Source: Lysobacterales bacterium CG_4_10_14_3_um_filter_64_11 (lineage in GTDB: Bacteria; Pseudomonadota; Gammaproteobacteria; Xanthomonadales; Xanthomonadaceae). Taken from it: a stretch of 22,437 nucleotides of DNA. The notes beneath the pieces were generated by a model. It did no database searches. It was not told where the DNA came from and was given only the letters and a program-made list of their open reading frames with translations. Each line of letters starts with the position of its first letter. Within the stretch, counting starts at the first letter, position 1. Location: positions 507 through 22,943 of the forward strand of contig PFJA01000253.1 in NCBI GenBank assembly GCA_002782905.1, read 5' to 3'. Of this stretch, positions 13,365 through 22,311 are shown one piece after another. The position numbers and the translations under genes are program-made.

Positions 13365-15077
13365 TCAGTGTTGCGCGATGTGCACAGCCGATCCGGCGCC
13401 ACGCGGCACCCGGATGTTCTCCACGAGGTGCTGGATGTGCTCCGGTGGCGGCGCGGTAACACGCGATACCGTCCAGGCGAGTACAAAGTTGATCAGCATG
13501 CCCACCGAGCCAATGCCCTCGGGTGAAATGCCGAACCACCAGTTGGCCGGCACGTTCAATTCCGGCGCCATGAACTTGAAGTAGATAATGTAGCCGGCGG
13601 TGAACACCAAACCTGCCGCCATACCGGCGATGGCGCCAGCGGTGTTGGTGCGCTTGTTGAAAATGCCCAGCACGATGACCGGGAAAAACGAGGCCGCGGC
13701 CAGGCCAAACGCAAATGCCACCACCTGCGCAACGAAGCCCGGGGGATAGATTCCCAACAAACCGGCAATACACACCGCCACGCCTGCGGCAAGTCGTGCA
13801 TACAGCAACTCCTGCCGCTCGGTGATGTTGGGCATCACCACTTTCTTGAGCAGATCGTGCGAGATCGATGCCGAGATGACCAGCAACAAGCCCGCCGCGG
13901 TGCTCAATGCGGCGGCCAGACCGCCGGCTGCGATCAACCCGATCACCCAGTTCGGCAGCTTGGCGATTTCCGGGTTGGCCAGCACCATGATGTCGCGATC
14001 GATCGTCATTTCATTGCGATCATCCTTGGCGTAGAACATTCGGCCATCGCCGTTCTTGTCTTCCCACTTGATCAGACCGGTCTTTTCCCAGTTGCTGATC
14101 CAGCCCGGCGCTTCGGCGCGCAGTGTTCCCTGGCCCTCAACGCCGTTGATGGTGCTGATCATGTTGACGCGCGCAAAGCTCGCCACTGCCGGGGCGGTGG
14201 TGTACAGGATCGCGATGAACAGCAGCGCCCAGCCTGCGGATTTGCGCGCGTCACGGACTTTGGGCACCGTGAAGAAGCGCACAATCACATGCGGCAGACC
14301 GGCGGTACCCACCATCAACGCCAGCGTGATCGCAAATACGTCCGCGGTTGATTTGCTGCCACTGGTATAGGCATCAAACCCCAGCGCGGTGTTCAATCCA
14401 TCGAGCTTGTCGAGCAGATAGCCCGATCCATCGCTGAGCGAGCCGCCGAACCCGAACTGTGGCACGGCGTGGCCGGTCAGCATGATCGAGATGAAGATGG
14501 CCGGCACCATATAGGCAAAAATCAGCACGCAGTACTGTGCCACCTGGGTGTAGGTGATGCCTTTCATGCCGCCAAGCACCGCGTAGAAGAACACCAGTGC
14601 CATGCCAATGATCACGCCGGTAGTGATGTCCACCTCCAGGAAGCGGCTGAACACGATGCCGACGCCACGCATTTGCCCGGCCACGTAGGTGAACGACACG
14701 AAGATCGCACAGACCACCGCCACCAGACGTGCGCTGTCGGAGTAGTAGCGATCACCAATGAAATCAGGCACGGTGAACTTGCCAAACTTGCGCAGATAGG
14801 GGGCCAGCAACAGTGCCAGCAACACGTAGCCTCCGGTCCAGCCCATCAGATACACGGCACCGTCGTAACCCATGAACGAAATCAGGCCGGCCATCGAGAT
14901 GAACGATGCGGCGCTCATCCAGTCGGCGGCGGTGGCCATGCCATTGGCGATCGGGTGCACGCCGCCACCGGCAACGTAAAACTCCTTGGTGCTCGACACA
15001 CGCGCCCACACGGCGATGCCGATATAGAGCGAAAACGACAGGCCAACGATGAGATAAGTCCAACCTTGAACAGACAT
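13365..15077 (-). CDS. actP: Sodium:solute symporter, ActP/VC_2705 type (acetate or short-chain carboxylate)
   Basis: The product is 570 residues with about 13 membrane helices of the SSS family (LeuT fold). Family motifs include STKEFYVAGGGVHPIANGMATAADWMSAAS (positions 29-57, split here into its conserved parts STKEFYVAGG and ATAADWMSAAS), the GMKGITYTQVAQY loop and AALSTAAGLLLV. Unlike E. coli ActP it is preceded by a DUF4212 small subunit, three bases upstream, which marks the two-component VC_2705 subfamily. The substrate is probably acetate or another small carboxylate, because acs and a DcaP-like porin are neighbours; this is inferred from context. An external loop (about 303-376) contains an EF-hand-like DKNGDGRM (340-347). 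The start at 15077 gives MSVQGWTYLIVG. A terminator follows the gene. Confidence 0.88.
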   Translation of the reverse strand: MSVQGWTYLIVGLSFSLYIGIAVWARVSSTKEFYVAGGGVHPIANGMATAADWMSAASFISMAGLISFMGYDGAVYLMGWTGGYVLLALLLAPYLRKFGKFTVPDFIGDRYYSDSARLVAVVCAIFVSFTYVAGQMRGVGIVFSRFLEVDITTGVIIGMALVFFYAVLGGMKGITYTQVAQYCVLIFAYMVPAIFISIMLTGHAVPQFGFGGSLSDGSGYLLDKLDGLNTALGFDAYTSGSKSTADVFAITLALMVGTAGLPHVIVRFFTVPKVRDARKSAGWALLFIAILYTTAPAVASFARVNMISTINGVEGQGTLRAEAPGWISNWEKTGLIKWEDKNGDGRMFYAKDDRNEMTIDRDIMVLANPEIAKLPNWVIGLIAAGGLAAALSTAAGLLLVISASISHDLLKKVVMPNITERQELLYARLAAGVAVCIAGLLGIYPPGFVAQVVAFAFGLAAASFFPVIVLGIFNKRTNTAGAIAGMAAGLVFTAGYIIYFKFMAPELNVPANWWFGISPEGIGSVGMLINFVLAWTVSRVTAPPPEHIQHLVENIRVPRGAGSAVHIAQH

Positions 15078-15080
15078 GGT

Positions 15081-15341
15081 TCAGTCCTCGTGTACGTCGA
15101 GCTCGCGCTCGAGACGGTTCATCCGCCACGCGTAATAGAAGATCAACGCGACGAACACGTAGATGGAGCCCTGCTGGGCAAAGAAGAATCCCAGTTTGAA
15201 CCCGAAGAATCGAATCGAATTGAGGGTGTCGGCGAACAGGATGCCGGCACCGAACGAAACGACGAACCAGATCGCGAGCAAGCCCGCCATCAGTTTGAGA
15301 TTGGCACGCCAGTATTCGGCCGCGCGCGGAAGCATGGGCAT
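15081..15341 (-). CDS. DUF4212 symporter small subunit
   Basis: The product is 86 residues: YWRANLKLMAGLLAIWFVVSFG (first membrane helix), FFGFKLGFFFAQQGSIYVFVALIFYYAWRMN (second helix, given here as its parts GFKLGFFFAQQGS and IYVFVALIFYYAW), then an acidic tail RLERELDVHED. The W-x-N-x-K and GFxxGFxxAQQGSI features mark DUF4212, the small membrane partner of VC_2705-type sodium:solute symporters. It lies 11 bp after the porin stop and three bases before the large subunit, so all three are surely co-transcribed and the two symporter genes likely translationally coupled. Confidence 0.93.
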   Translation of the reverse strand: MPMLPRAAEYWRANLKLMAGLLAIWFVVSFGAGILFADTLNSIRFFGFKLGFFFAQQGSIYVFVALIFYYAWRMNRLERELDVHED

Positions 15342-15352
15342 GACGACTCTCC

Positions 15353-16732
15353 TCAGAACGAGTATTTGACGTGGAACTGCAGTCGGGTCAGGTCACCGTT
15401 GTTGCCGGTTTCGATTTCGCGGGTCGCCCACATGGCCTCGGCACCGACATCTAGCATCGGCAACACCGTCCAGATCAGGTTGGCATGTACGCTGCTGACG
15501 CTTTCGGTGACGGTGGCGCTGGACAACGTGGTGTCGTTGTCGAAGCGTGCGTAGGCGCCATACAAATTGCCGCGCAGACTCTTGCTGAACATGTGATGCC
15601 ACGCGGCGTATCCTGAAAACAGGCCGATCGTGTCGAGCTTGCCGGCTGCATCGACATTGACATCGGAGTTGATCGAGAAGCCGATGTAGCGACTGATGCC
15701 CTCGCCGTAGTTCGCCATGAAGCGCAGGTCGTCGTTGCTGCCGATGTTGTAGCGGCCCGAGAAGCTGACGCCGCCGCCAAAGGTGCGGTCATCGATCCCG
15801 GTTGCCGGTTCTTCAACCGCCAGTTGCCGCAGCAGGCCGGCAAACGACAGATGGCCCCAATCGGCCTTGTAGACATAACGTGCGGTCATGTCCGGCAGTT
15901 GTCCGCTGTTGGAGCTGATCCGGCCACTGGTGCCGAATGGTGTGGCTACCGTGCGCGGGTTTTCCAGCGATACCGAGAACGCACCATTGGTGTAGCGCAA
16001 CTGGCTTTGCCGTACGAACACGGTGCCGGCGGAAACACCGAGAAAGTCCACCGTGTCGGGCAGCGCGGCGGTGTCCTGGAAGTTCGACCAGGTCTGGCCG
16101 GCCAGCCACTTGTTCCACGCCACATAGGCATGACGAATGCTCAGGCCAAAGGTGTTGGTGTTGTTCTCGTTGCCCAGTGCGGAGCCAAACAGATCGGCCT
16201 CGAAGTAGCTGCGGATCTTGTCGCCGGTTTCAAGCGTGGTGTCGGTGCCCAGCCAGAAGCGCGAGAATTGCGAGTGAACGTCCAGACTCGGCTTGGTGTT
16301 GACCTCGCTGCTGCCCACCGGAATGGTACCCGGCACGAAGAACAAGCGTCCCGCCGAGTTTTCCGCAATCTGGCCGTCGCTGGTGTCGGTCAGCAGGGTG
16401 TCGAACTTGATGAAACCGCCATAGCTGAAGTCGGTATTGGGATTCGCCTTCAGGGTGATGCGATTGCGTTGAATTGCACCCGGATTGGCGACCACTTCGG
16501 CCACCTTGGCGGCCACCTGCTCGGACACTTGCTGGGTAATCTGTTGCTCGCTTGCGGCCTGCCCGATCTGCTGGTTGTGCAGCAACTGCTGCACCATCTG
16601 TTCCAGTTGCGCAACCCGCGCCTCGAGCTCGCGCTCCTTGTCGCTTTGTGCCAGCGCCGTGGCTGGCAACGCGATGAGGATCGCCAGCGTCAGTGCACCG
16701 CGCCGGTGGCGATGTGTTTCTCGTGTGCTCAT
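15353..16732 (-). CDS. DcaP-like outer-membrane porin
   Basis: The product is 459 residues. A basic N-terminus and hydrophobic stretch end at ALPATALA, with cleavage before Q29. Residues about 31-55 form a coiled coil (KERELEARVAQLEQMVQQLL), followed by a Gln/Val-rich linker. The rest is an amphipathic beta barrel with repeated aromatic strand ends and a terminal FHVKYSF; the final Phe is the outer-membrane insertion signal. A coiled-coil leader with a barrel of this size and the YGGFIKFD entry strand fit the DcaP family of trimeric porins, which pass dicarboxylates and other small anions. It is the first gene of the operon with the symporter pair. A strong ribosome site (GGAGGGG) lies six bases before the ATG. 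It probably supplies the carboxylate to the periplasm. Confidence 0.88.
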   Translation of the reverse strand: MSTRETHRHRRGALTLAILIALPATALAQSDKERELEARVAQLEQMVQQLLHNQQIGQAASEQQITQQVSEQVAAKVAEVVANPGAIQRNRITLKANPNTDFSYGGFIKFDTLLTDTSDGQIAENSAGRLFFVPGTIPVGSSEVNTKPSLDVHSQFSRFWLGTDTTLETGDKIRSYFEADLFGSALGNENNTNTFGLSIRHAYVAWNKWLAGQTWSNFQDTAALPDTVDFLGVSAGTVFVRQSQLRYTNGAFSVSLENPRTVATPFGTSGRISSNSGQLPDMTARYVYKADWGHLSFAGLLRQLAVEEPATGIDDRTFGGGVSFSGRYNIGSNDDLRFMANYGEGISRYIGFSINSDVNVDAAGKLDTIGLFSGYAAWHHMFSKSLRGNLYGAYARFDNDTTLSSATVTESVSSVHANLIWTVLPMLDVGAEAMWATREIETGNNGDLTRLQFHVKYSF

Positions 16733-16842
16733 CCGTTTCCCCTCCCATGAGAACGACCGTCGAACCGGTCGACGATTCGGGCCGAGTGTGGGCAGGCCCG
16801 CCGAGCAGGGCTATTCACCTTTGGTCGTAATCAACGCTTTTA

Positions 16843-16856
16843 TAGACCATGGTCTA
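16843..16856. promoter_or_regulatory. 14-bp perfect palindrome, candidate operator for acs and the symporter operon
   Basis: TAGACCATGGTCTA is perfectly self-complementary and lies 72-85 bp upstream of the acs start in the only AT-rich part of the intergenic region. A dimeric regulator (for example GntR, TetR or LacI type) could bind it. No regulator gene is adjacent, so the identity is open. Confidence 0.45.
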
Positions 16857-16912
16857 ATGCGGTTTGCCGCGATGCCGGCAACAATAGCCACTGGATTTTG
16901 TGCCGCGAGGCC

Positions 16913-16921
16913 GAGGAGGAG
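16913..16921 (+). promoter_or_regulatory. Strong ribosome binding site of acs
   Basis: GAGGAGGAG ends six bases before the acs ATG at 16928 and fixes that start. It is one of the strongest Shine-Dalgarno matches in the window, consistent with high expression. Confidence 0.75.
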
Positions 16922-16927
16922 TAACTC

Positions 16928-18871
<1,944 letters not shown>

Positions 18872-18875
18872 GGCG

Positions 18876-18915
18876 CCGCGGTGGGCGCCAGCCGTATGGC
18901 TGGCGCCCACCGCGG
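18876..18915. terminator. Bidirectional hairpin terminator between acs and the convergent gene
   Basis: The left arm CCGCGGTGGGCGCCAGCC (18876-18893) and right arm GGCTGGCGCCCACCGCGG (18898-18915) are perfectly complementary over 18 bp with a GTAT loop. The hairpin starts four bases after the acs stop and ends five bases before the stop of the opposing gene. Neither side has a T tract, so it may act as a transcript-end stabiliser or a factor-assisted terminator. Confidence 0.75.
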
Positions 18916-18920
18916 TCATC

Positions 18921-19418
18921 TCAGAAGGTGAACCTGCAGCTGGCCTGCTGTCCAACGCCGCCACAATCGCAGTTGACTCCCAAGGTACCGAACTCTCGCT
19001 CGAGCGTTGGGTCTCCAGATCGCTTCGCCGCGTCTTGCACCGCCGTCAAGGCGGCGCGCAATGACGAGGAATCGCCTTGCGCCAGCGCCTGCTCAAGCCC
19101 GACAAACGCCCGCGACATTTCCGGGGTGACGTTGTGCTGCGGCCAACGCTGCCGGATCGACTCGGCCTCATCGACCAGGTCGAGCCTGATTTCGATACGA
19201 CTGTGCTCGCTTGGCCTCGATATCGAGGTGTAGGCGAGTTCCGTCAGCGGACCCGACCCCGAATCCGCGCGCTCGATTTTCTTGAATTTCCCCTCGGAAA
19301 TCGAGCACGACGAGCCATCGTCACAGGTGACATTGCAACTACCCGCAACCGCAGCACTGGCGAATGCCAGTGCGCAAACCGCCGCAATCCGTAGACCCCA
19401 TGCTGATGAGTGATCCAT
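18921..19418 (-). CDS. Small secreted cysteine-rich protein of unknown function
   Basis: The product is 165 residues from the ATG at 19418, chosen because GGAGGA lies seven bases upstream and a signal peptide follows (MDHSSAWGLRIAAVCALAFASAAVAG). The frame is open to 19511 but the added residues look random. After likely cleavage there are six cysteines, three near the start (GSCNVTCDDGSSC) and three near the end (NCDCGGVGQQASC), suggesting three disulfides joining the termini around a helical middle (EMSRAFVGLEQALAQGDSSSL). AVAGSC could be read as a weak lipobox. I recognise no family. It converges on acs across the shared hairpin. Confidence 0.72.
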   Translation of the reverse strand: MDHSSAWGLRIAAVCALAFASAAVAGSCNVTCDDGSSCSISEGKFKKIERADSGSGPLTELAYTSISRPSEHSRIEIRLDLVDEAESIRQRWPQHNVTPEMSRAFVGLEQALAQGDSSSLRAALTAVQDAAKRSGDPTLEREFGTLGVNCDCGGVGQQASCRFTF

Positions 19419-19504
19419 TCCTGCGTCCTCCAAGCTGCGCGGACATACGCGCGAGCATATCCTAGCCCCCCCCAATTCTGTCAACGCAAGCCTCCCCACT
19501 GGCC

Positions 19505-19526
19505 ATTGCAAGCGCAGCGAAGCAAT
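19505..19526. repeat. REP-like palindromic element (AGCGAAGCAATCC type)
   Basis: ATTGC (19505-19509) and GCAAT (19522-19526) pair around AAGCGCAGCGAA, and CCAT follows. The core is the familiar proteobacterial intergenic repeat often seen as ATTGCGAGCG-AGCGAAGCAATCC. I base this on recall of the element, not on a search. Confidence 0.5.
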
Positions 19527-19585
19527 CCATGAGCAAATCGGCTCACGACAGTGGCATGGGTGGCATTTGCGAGTGCGCGGCCTGG

Positions 19586-19620
19586 ATCGCCATGCGCCTT
19601 CGGCGCTCGCGATGGCGGAT
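19586..19620. repeat. Imperfect long hairpin in the gap
   Basis: ATCGCCAT plus GCGCC on the left pair with GGCGC and ATGGCG-g-AT on the right. The loop is TTC, and there is a five-base bulge (TCGCG) and one unpaired G. It may be part of the same REP-like cluster. Confidence 0.5.
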
Positions 19621-19790
19621 GCGAGGGTATCGCGATGACATTTCGAAAAGTGGGTCGGCTCACGGGCGGCGCATCAGCGCGAGGGTTGCGTCAAGTTCAG
19701 GACATTGCCCCCGTGGGGTGGGCATTGCAACAACGTCGGTCCAACCAGCGCCGATACCTTACGTTCGCTACGCTGCCACCAGTCCCTTCG

Positions 19791-19843
19791 TCGCCGATCC
19801 GGGCGTGATGACATTCTTGGTGAGCGAGCGGATGATTCGCTGA
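19791..19843 (+). pseudogene. Remnant of the 3' end of a second acs gene
   Basis: These bases read ADPGVMTFLVSERMIR-stop, against ADPGVVTSLVSERMIR-stop at the end of acs (18819-18871). About 47 of 53 bases agree, and the match continues through the stop codon. Three differences are silent (GAC/GAT, CCC/CCG, CGG/CGC), and two codons change residues. No acs homology is visible upstream beyond this point. It looks like the tail of a diverged acs copy or ortholog left by a deletion, rearrangement or gene replacement. Confidence 0.7.
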
Positions 19844-19905
19844 GGCTTGGGTCCCCAATCCCGGTTTGATAACCTGTCGCCATGGCTAGACTTTCATGGG
19901 GGGCT

Positions 19906-20253
19906 ATGAAGCACTCTCGGGCGTGTCCGGTGTGTCAACACGACCTGCCATGGCGTGTGCTGCGCCGCGATGATGCTGAAGCAGCGCCGCGACGCTTTGG
20001 ACTTGCATGGCCGCGTAGCTACTGTCCGTACTGCGGCGTGCAACTGCGCAGCAATTTTCGGTCGCTGGCGGCTGGCCTGCTGCTGACGGGCAGCGCCATG
20101 ACACTGTTCGGCATCAATATCATCGCTTCCGGGCCATGGCCGCAACGCCTCGTGACAGCAGCCCTCTTGGGCTTGCTGCTTGCCGCGCCGCTCGCATGGC
20201 GGCTGCATCGGTATGTTGTGGTCTCAGCCCACAACCCGATGACCGAACGATGA
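19906..20253 (+). CDS. Small zinc-ribbon membrane protein
   Basis: The product is 115 residues from the ATG at 19906 (MKHSRACPVC), preceded by a run of G; the ATG at 19882 would add eight residues. Two CxxC knuckles (C7/C10 and C40/C43, CPVC and CPYC) form a likely zinc ribbon. They are followed by two membrane helices (about 53-72 and 81-100) and a short polar tail. There is no signal peptide, so the ribbon is probably cytoplasmic. It is followed after 16 bp by a gene of the same architecture. The function is unknown. Confidence 0.7.
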   Translation: MKHSRACPVCQHDLPWRVLRRDDAEAAPRRFGLAWPRSYCPYCGVQLRSNFRSLAAGLLLTGSAMTLFGINIIASGPWPQRLVTAALLGLLLAAPLAWRLHRYVVVSAHNPMTER

Positions 20254-20269
20254 ACCACGATCGCGCTCC

Positions 20270-20647
20270 ATGATCAAGAGTACCTGCCCCGCCTGTGGTC
20301 ATCGCTTTGACTGGCGCGGACCGCGCATGCACTGGTTGTGCCGGCCCGGGAAAGATGATTCACGGTGGCCCTTCGAATGTCGACGATGCGCAACGGACTT
20401 GCGCGCCGCACCTACGCTGGCGCAACGTTGGATGTCAGCCTTGGTTTACGTGGTCGGCGTTGGCTACTGGTCTGGGCTGTTGTGGCACCGAATCGATCCC
20501 GCCAGCGCTCCATCCATGGAGGTGCTGCTGGTAGGGCTCATTTCTCATCTGGTATTGGGCTTCTGGCAAGTTACATGGCCCCACTATTACGCGGCGCGCG
20601 AACCTGCCAAACAAGCGCAAGCCCGTGTCTCTCGCTACTCGCATTGA
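20270..20647 (+). CDS. Small zinc-ribbon membrane protein, second of a pair
   Basis: The product is 125 residues starting MIKSTCPACGHRFDW. Cysteines at 6, 9, 24, 37 and 40 give a CPAC knuckle and an ECRRC knuckle. Two membrane helices follow (about 53-72 and 82-101), then a basic tail. Its layout matches the gene 16 bp upstream, although the sequences are only loosely alike (both have CPxC, a tryptophan-rich linker and helices at the same places). No ribosome site is evident, so it may be coupled to the upstream gene. The function is unknown. Confidence 0.7.
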   Translation: MIKSTCPACGHRFDWRGPRMHWLCRPGKDDSRWPFECRRCATDLRAAPTLAQRWMSALVYVVGVGYWSGLLWHRIDPASAPSMEVLLVGLISHLVLGFWQVTWPHYYAAREPAKQAQARVSRYSH

Positions 20648-20714
20648 AGCGCATACTTCGAGGCTAGCCTTGTCAGCGACCCATGCTGTCGGCATGGGCA
20701 GTTGCCGAGAATTT

Positions 20715-20739
20715 ATGGGTTTCGCTTCGCTCTACCCAT
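20715..20739. repeat. Short palindromic intergenic repeat (ATGGGT...ACCCAT type)
   Basis: ATGGGT and ACCCAT pair around TTCGCTTCGCTCT, followed by CCTACG. This is the common proteobacterial element usually recognised as GTAGGATGGGTAGAGCGAAGCG on the other strand. It lies just upstream of the yceH gene; frames that start inside it are spurious. Confidence 0.6.
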
Positions 20740-20782
20740 CCTACGACAGCGTACCGTACCCCCCGCACCCGATGAGATACCG

Positions 20783-21439
20783 ATGGATCCCGCAACGCCC
20801 CACACCACCGACGCACTGCCCATCCTGAGCGCCATCGAAGCACGCATCTTGGGTTGCCTGATCGAGAAACAGGCGACGACGCCGGAAAATTATCCACTGA
20901 CTGCCAATGCGCTGGTGCTGGCCTGCAATCAGAAGACTGCCCGCGACCCGGTGTTGGAGCTGGAACCCGGCGCGGTCGGCCATGCGCTGCGCGAGCTTGA
21001 GGATCGCCGCCTGGTGCTCGCCAACCATGGTTCACGCGCGCAGCGTTACGAACACCGTTTCGCCGCGGTGTACTCGCTCACCGCGAAGCAACAAGCGCTG
21101 CTGGCACTGCTGCTGCTGCGTGGCCCGCAGACTCTCGCCGAGCTGCATGCGCGCAGCGAACGTCTGGCCCCATTCAGCGACAGCGACGATGTGCAGCAAA
21201 CGCTGGAACGTCTGACCCAGCGCAGCCCGGCGCTGGCGATCCGGCTCGGTCGGTTGGGCGGGCAGCGCGAGGATCGCTACATGCATCTGCTGTGCGGGCC
21301 GGTCGATGTGGAGCGCTATGCGCAAGCCGCCGCGAGCACCAGCGCGCCCCGACGCGGCGAACTCGAAGCCCGCGTCGAGGCGCTGGAACAGGCGCTGGAA
21401 GAACTGCGCGAACGGCTCGATACGTTGACCGGTGGCTAG
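20783..21439 (+). CDS. yceH: YceH-family protein (DUF480)
   Basis: The product is 218 residues from the ATG at 20783 (MDPATPHTTDALPILSAIE); GAG lies about six bases upstream. The upstream frame to 20702 runs through a palindromic repeat and is not used. The DUF480 hallmarks are clear: LSAIEARILGCLIEKQATTPENYPLT (given here as its parts EARILGCLIEK and TTPENYPLT), NALVLACNQKTARDPV, and a second winged-helix half (YSLTAKQQALLALLLLRG). The tail is a coiled coil (ELEARVEALEQALEELRERL). The family has two winged-helix domains; its role is not established. The stop overlaps the stop of the convergent NYN gene by four bases. Confidence 0.93.
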   Translation: MDPATPHTTDALPILSAIEARILGCLIEKQATTPENYPLTANALVLACNQKTARDPVLELEPGAVGHALRELEDRRLVLANHGSRAQRYEHRFAAVYSLTAKQQALLALLLLRGPQTLAELHARSERLAPFSDSDDVQQTLERLTQRSPALAIRLGRLGGQREDRYMHLLCGPVDVERYAQAAASTSAPRRGELEARVEALEQALEELRERLDTLTGG

Positions 21440-22311
21440 CCCGCTACCCGCACGAACAGCGCCTTGCCGCTGCTGCCCGATACCGTACGCTCCTCCACCA
21501 CGAAGTGTCTGGGCTGGCTTTTGATCAGGTCGCTGAGCTTGCGGTAACCGTACAAGCGGGTATCAAAATCCGGGCGGACCTTGTTCAAATACGCTCCGAC
21601 CGGCGCCAAGTTTGCCCAACCCAGCTCGTCCGACGCATCCTCGATCGCCTGCCGGATCAGTGCCAGTGGCGGTGGCAGCGGACCAGTCGCAGGCTCGGTA
21701 GTCGCCGGTGTCGTGGTCTTGCTGGGTGTTGCGGCTTTCACCACCGCCTTGGCGCTGGCTTTGGCTGCGCCCGACGGCTTGCTTGCCGCCTTGCTCGTCG
21801 TCGGCATCGATTTATCCGCCGTTTGCGTCTCGGCGCGCAGCACCTCGGTGTAGATGAACTTGTCGCAGGCCTGCACAAACGGATCGGGGGTCTTGCGTTC
21901 GCCAAACCCGTACACCGTCAGCCCCTCCTCGCGCAGCCGCTGCGCCAGGCGGGTGAAATCGCTGTCGCTGGATACCAGACAAAAACCGTCGAAGCGGCGC
22001 GTGTACATCAGATCCATCGCGTCGATAATCAGCATGCTGTCGGTGGCATTCTTGCCGCTGGTGTAGGCGAATTGCTGCACCGGGCTGATCGAGTGCTTGA
22101 GCAACGCCTTCTTCCAGCGGGTCAATTGCGGCGAGGTGAAGTCGCCATAGATGCGCTTGACGCTGGCCACCCCGAACTTGGCCACTTCCGCCAGCAAGCC
22201 CTCGATCACCGCAGCCTGTGCGTTGTCGGCATCAATCAGCACCGCCAGATGGCGTTGCTCGTCATCGGCGTTTCGCGACAGGTTGCCGTTGTTCTTGCTG
22301 GCATTGCTCAT
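21436..22311 (-). CDS. NYN-domain putative RNase with C-terminal OST-HTH/LOTUS domain
   Basis: The product is 291 residues. The N-terminal half is a NYN (PIN-like, LabA/DUF88) nuclease domain, about 20-160, with acidic residues D27 and D29 (VLIDADN), D91 (NATDSML) and D116/D118 (SSDSDF). This is the full expected metal site for Mg-dependent RNA cleavage. A low-complexity Lys/Ala/Thr linker (about 165-208) leads to a C-terminal OST-HTH/LOTUS domain (about 212-288) with LGWANLAPVGAYL and YGYRKLSDLI, which binds RNA or partner proteins. It is probably a cytoplasmic RNA-processing enzyme; the target is unknown. It is convergent with yceH, overlapping by four bases. Confidence 0.9.
   Translation of the reverse strand: MSNASKNNGNLSRNADDEQRHLAVLIDADNAQAAVIEGLLAEVAKFGVASVKRIYGDFTSPQLTRWKKALLKHSISPVQQFAYTSGKNATDSMLIIDAMDLMYTRRFDGFCLVSSDSDFTRLAQRLREEGLTVYGFGERKTPDPFVQACDKFIYTEVLRAETQTADKSMPTTSKAASKPSGAAKASAKAVVKAATPSKTTTPATTEPATGPLPPPLALIRQAIEDASDELGWANLAPVGAYLNKVRPDFDTRLYGYRKLSDLIKSQPRHFVVEERTVSGSSGKALFVRVAG

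Larger units (their letters stand above)
16733..16927. promoter_or_regulatory. Divergent promoter region of the porin-symporter operon and acs
   Basis: These 195 bp must hold the promoters of both the minus-strand porin/DUF4212/actP operon and acs. Two symmetric sites are visible: TAGACCATGGTCTA (16843-16856), a perfect 14-bp palindrome nearer acs, and CGTCGA-N5-TCGACG (16758-16774), nearer the porin. AT-rich sequence flanks the first (CTTTTATAGACC). No clear -35/-10 pair or sigma-54 site stands out. Confidence 0.6.
19419..19790. other. Gene-free stretch with REP-like hairpins
   Basis: No credible gene lies here. The stretch holds a CCCCCCC run near 19466-19472 and an ATTGC...GCAAT hairpin of the widespread ATTGC(A/G)AGCG-AGCGAAGCAATCC type (19505-19530). 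A second, larger hairpin lies at 19586-19620. The plus-strand frame crossing it is compositional until it enters the acs-like remnant. Confidence 0.6.

Noticed and set aside
14469..15554. 361-residue plus-strand frame
   Set aside because: It spans the antisense of three genes (actP, DUF4212 and porin), so it cannot be a real gene; the composition is typical of a shadow.
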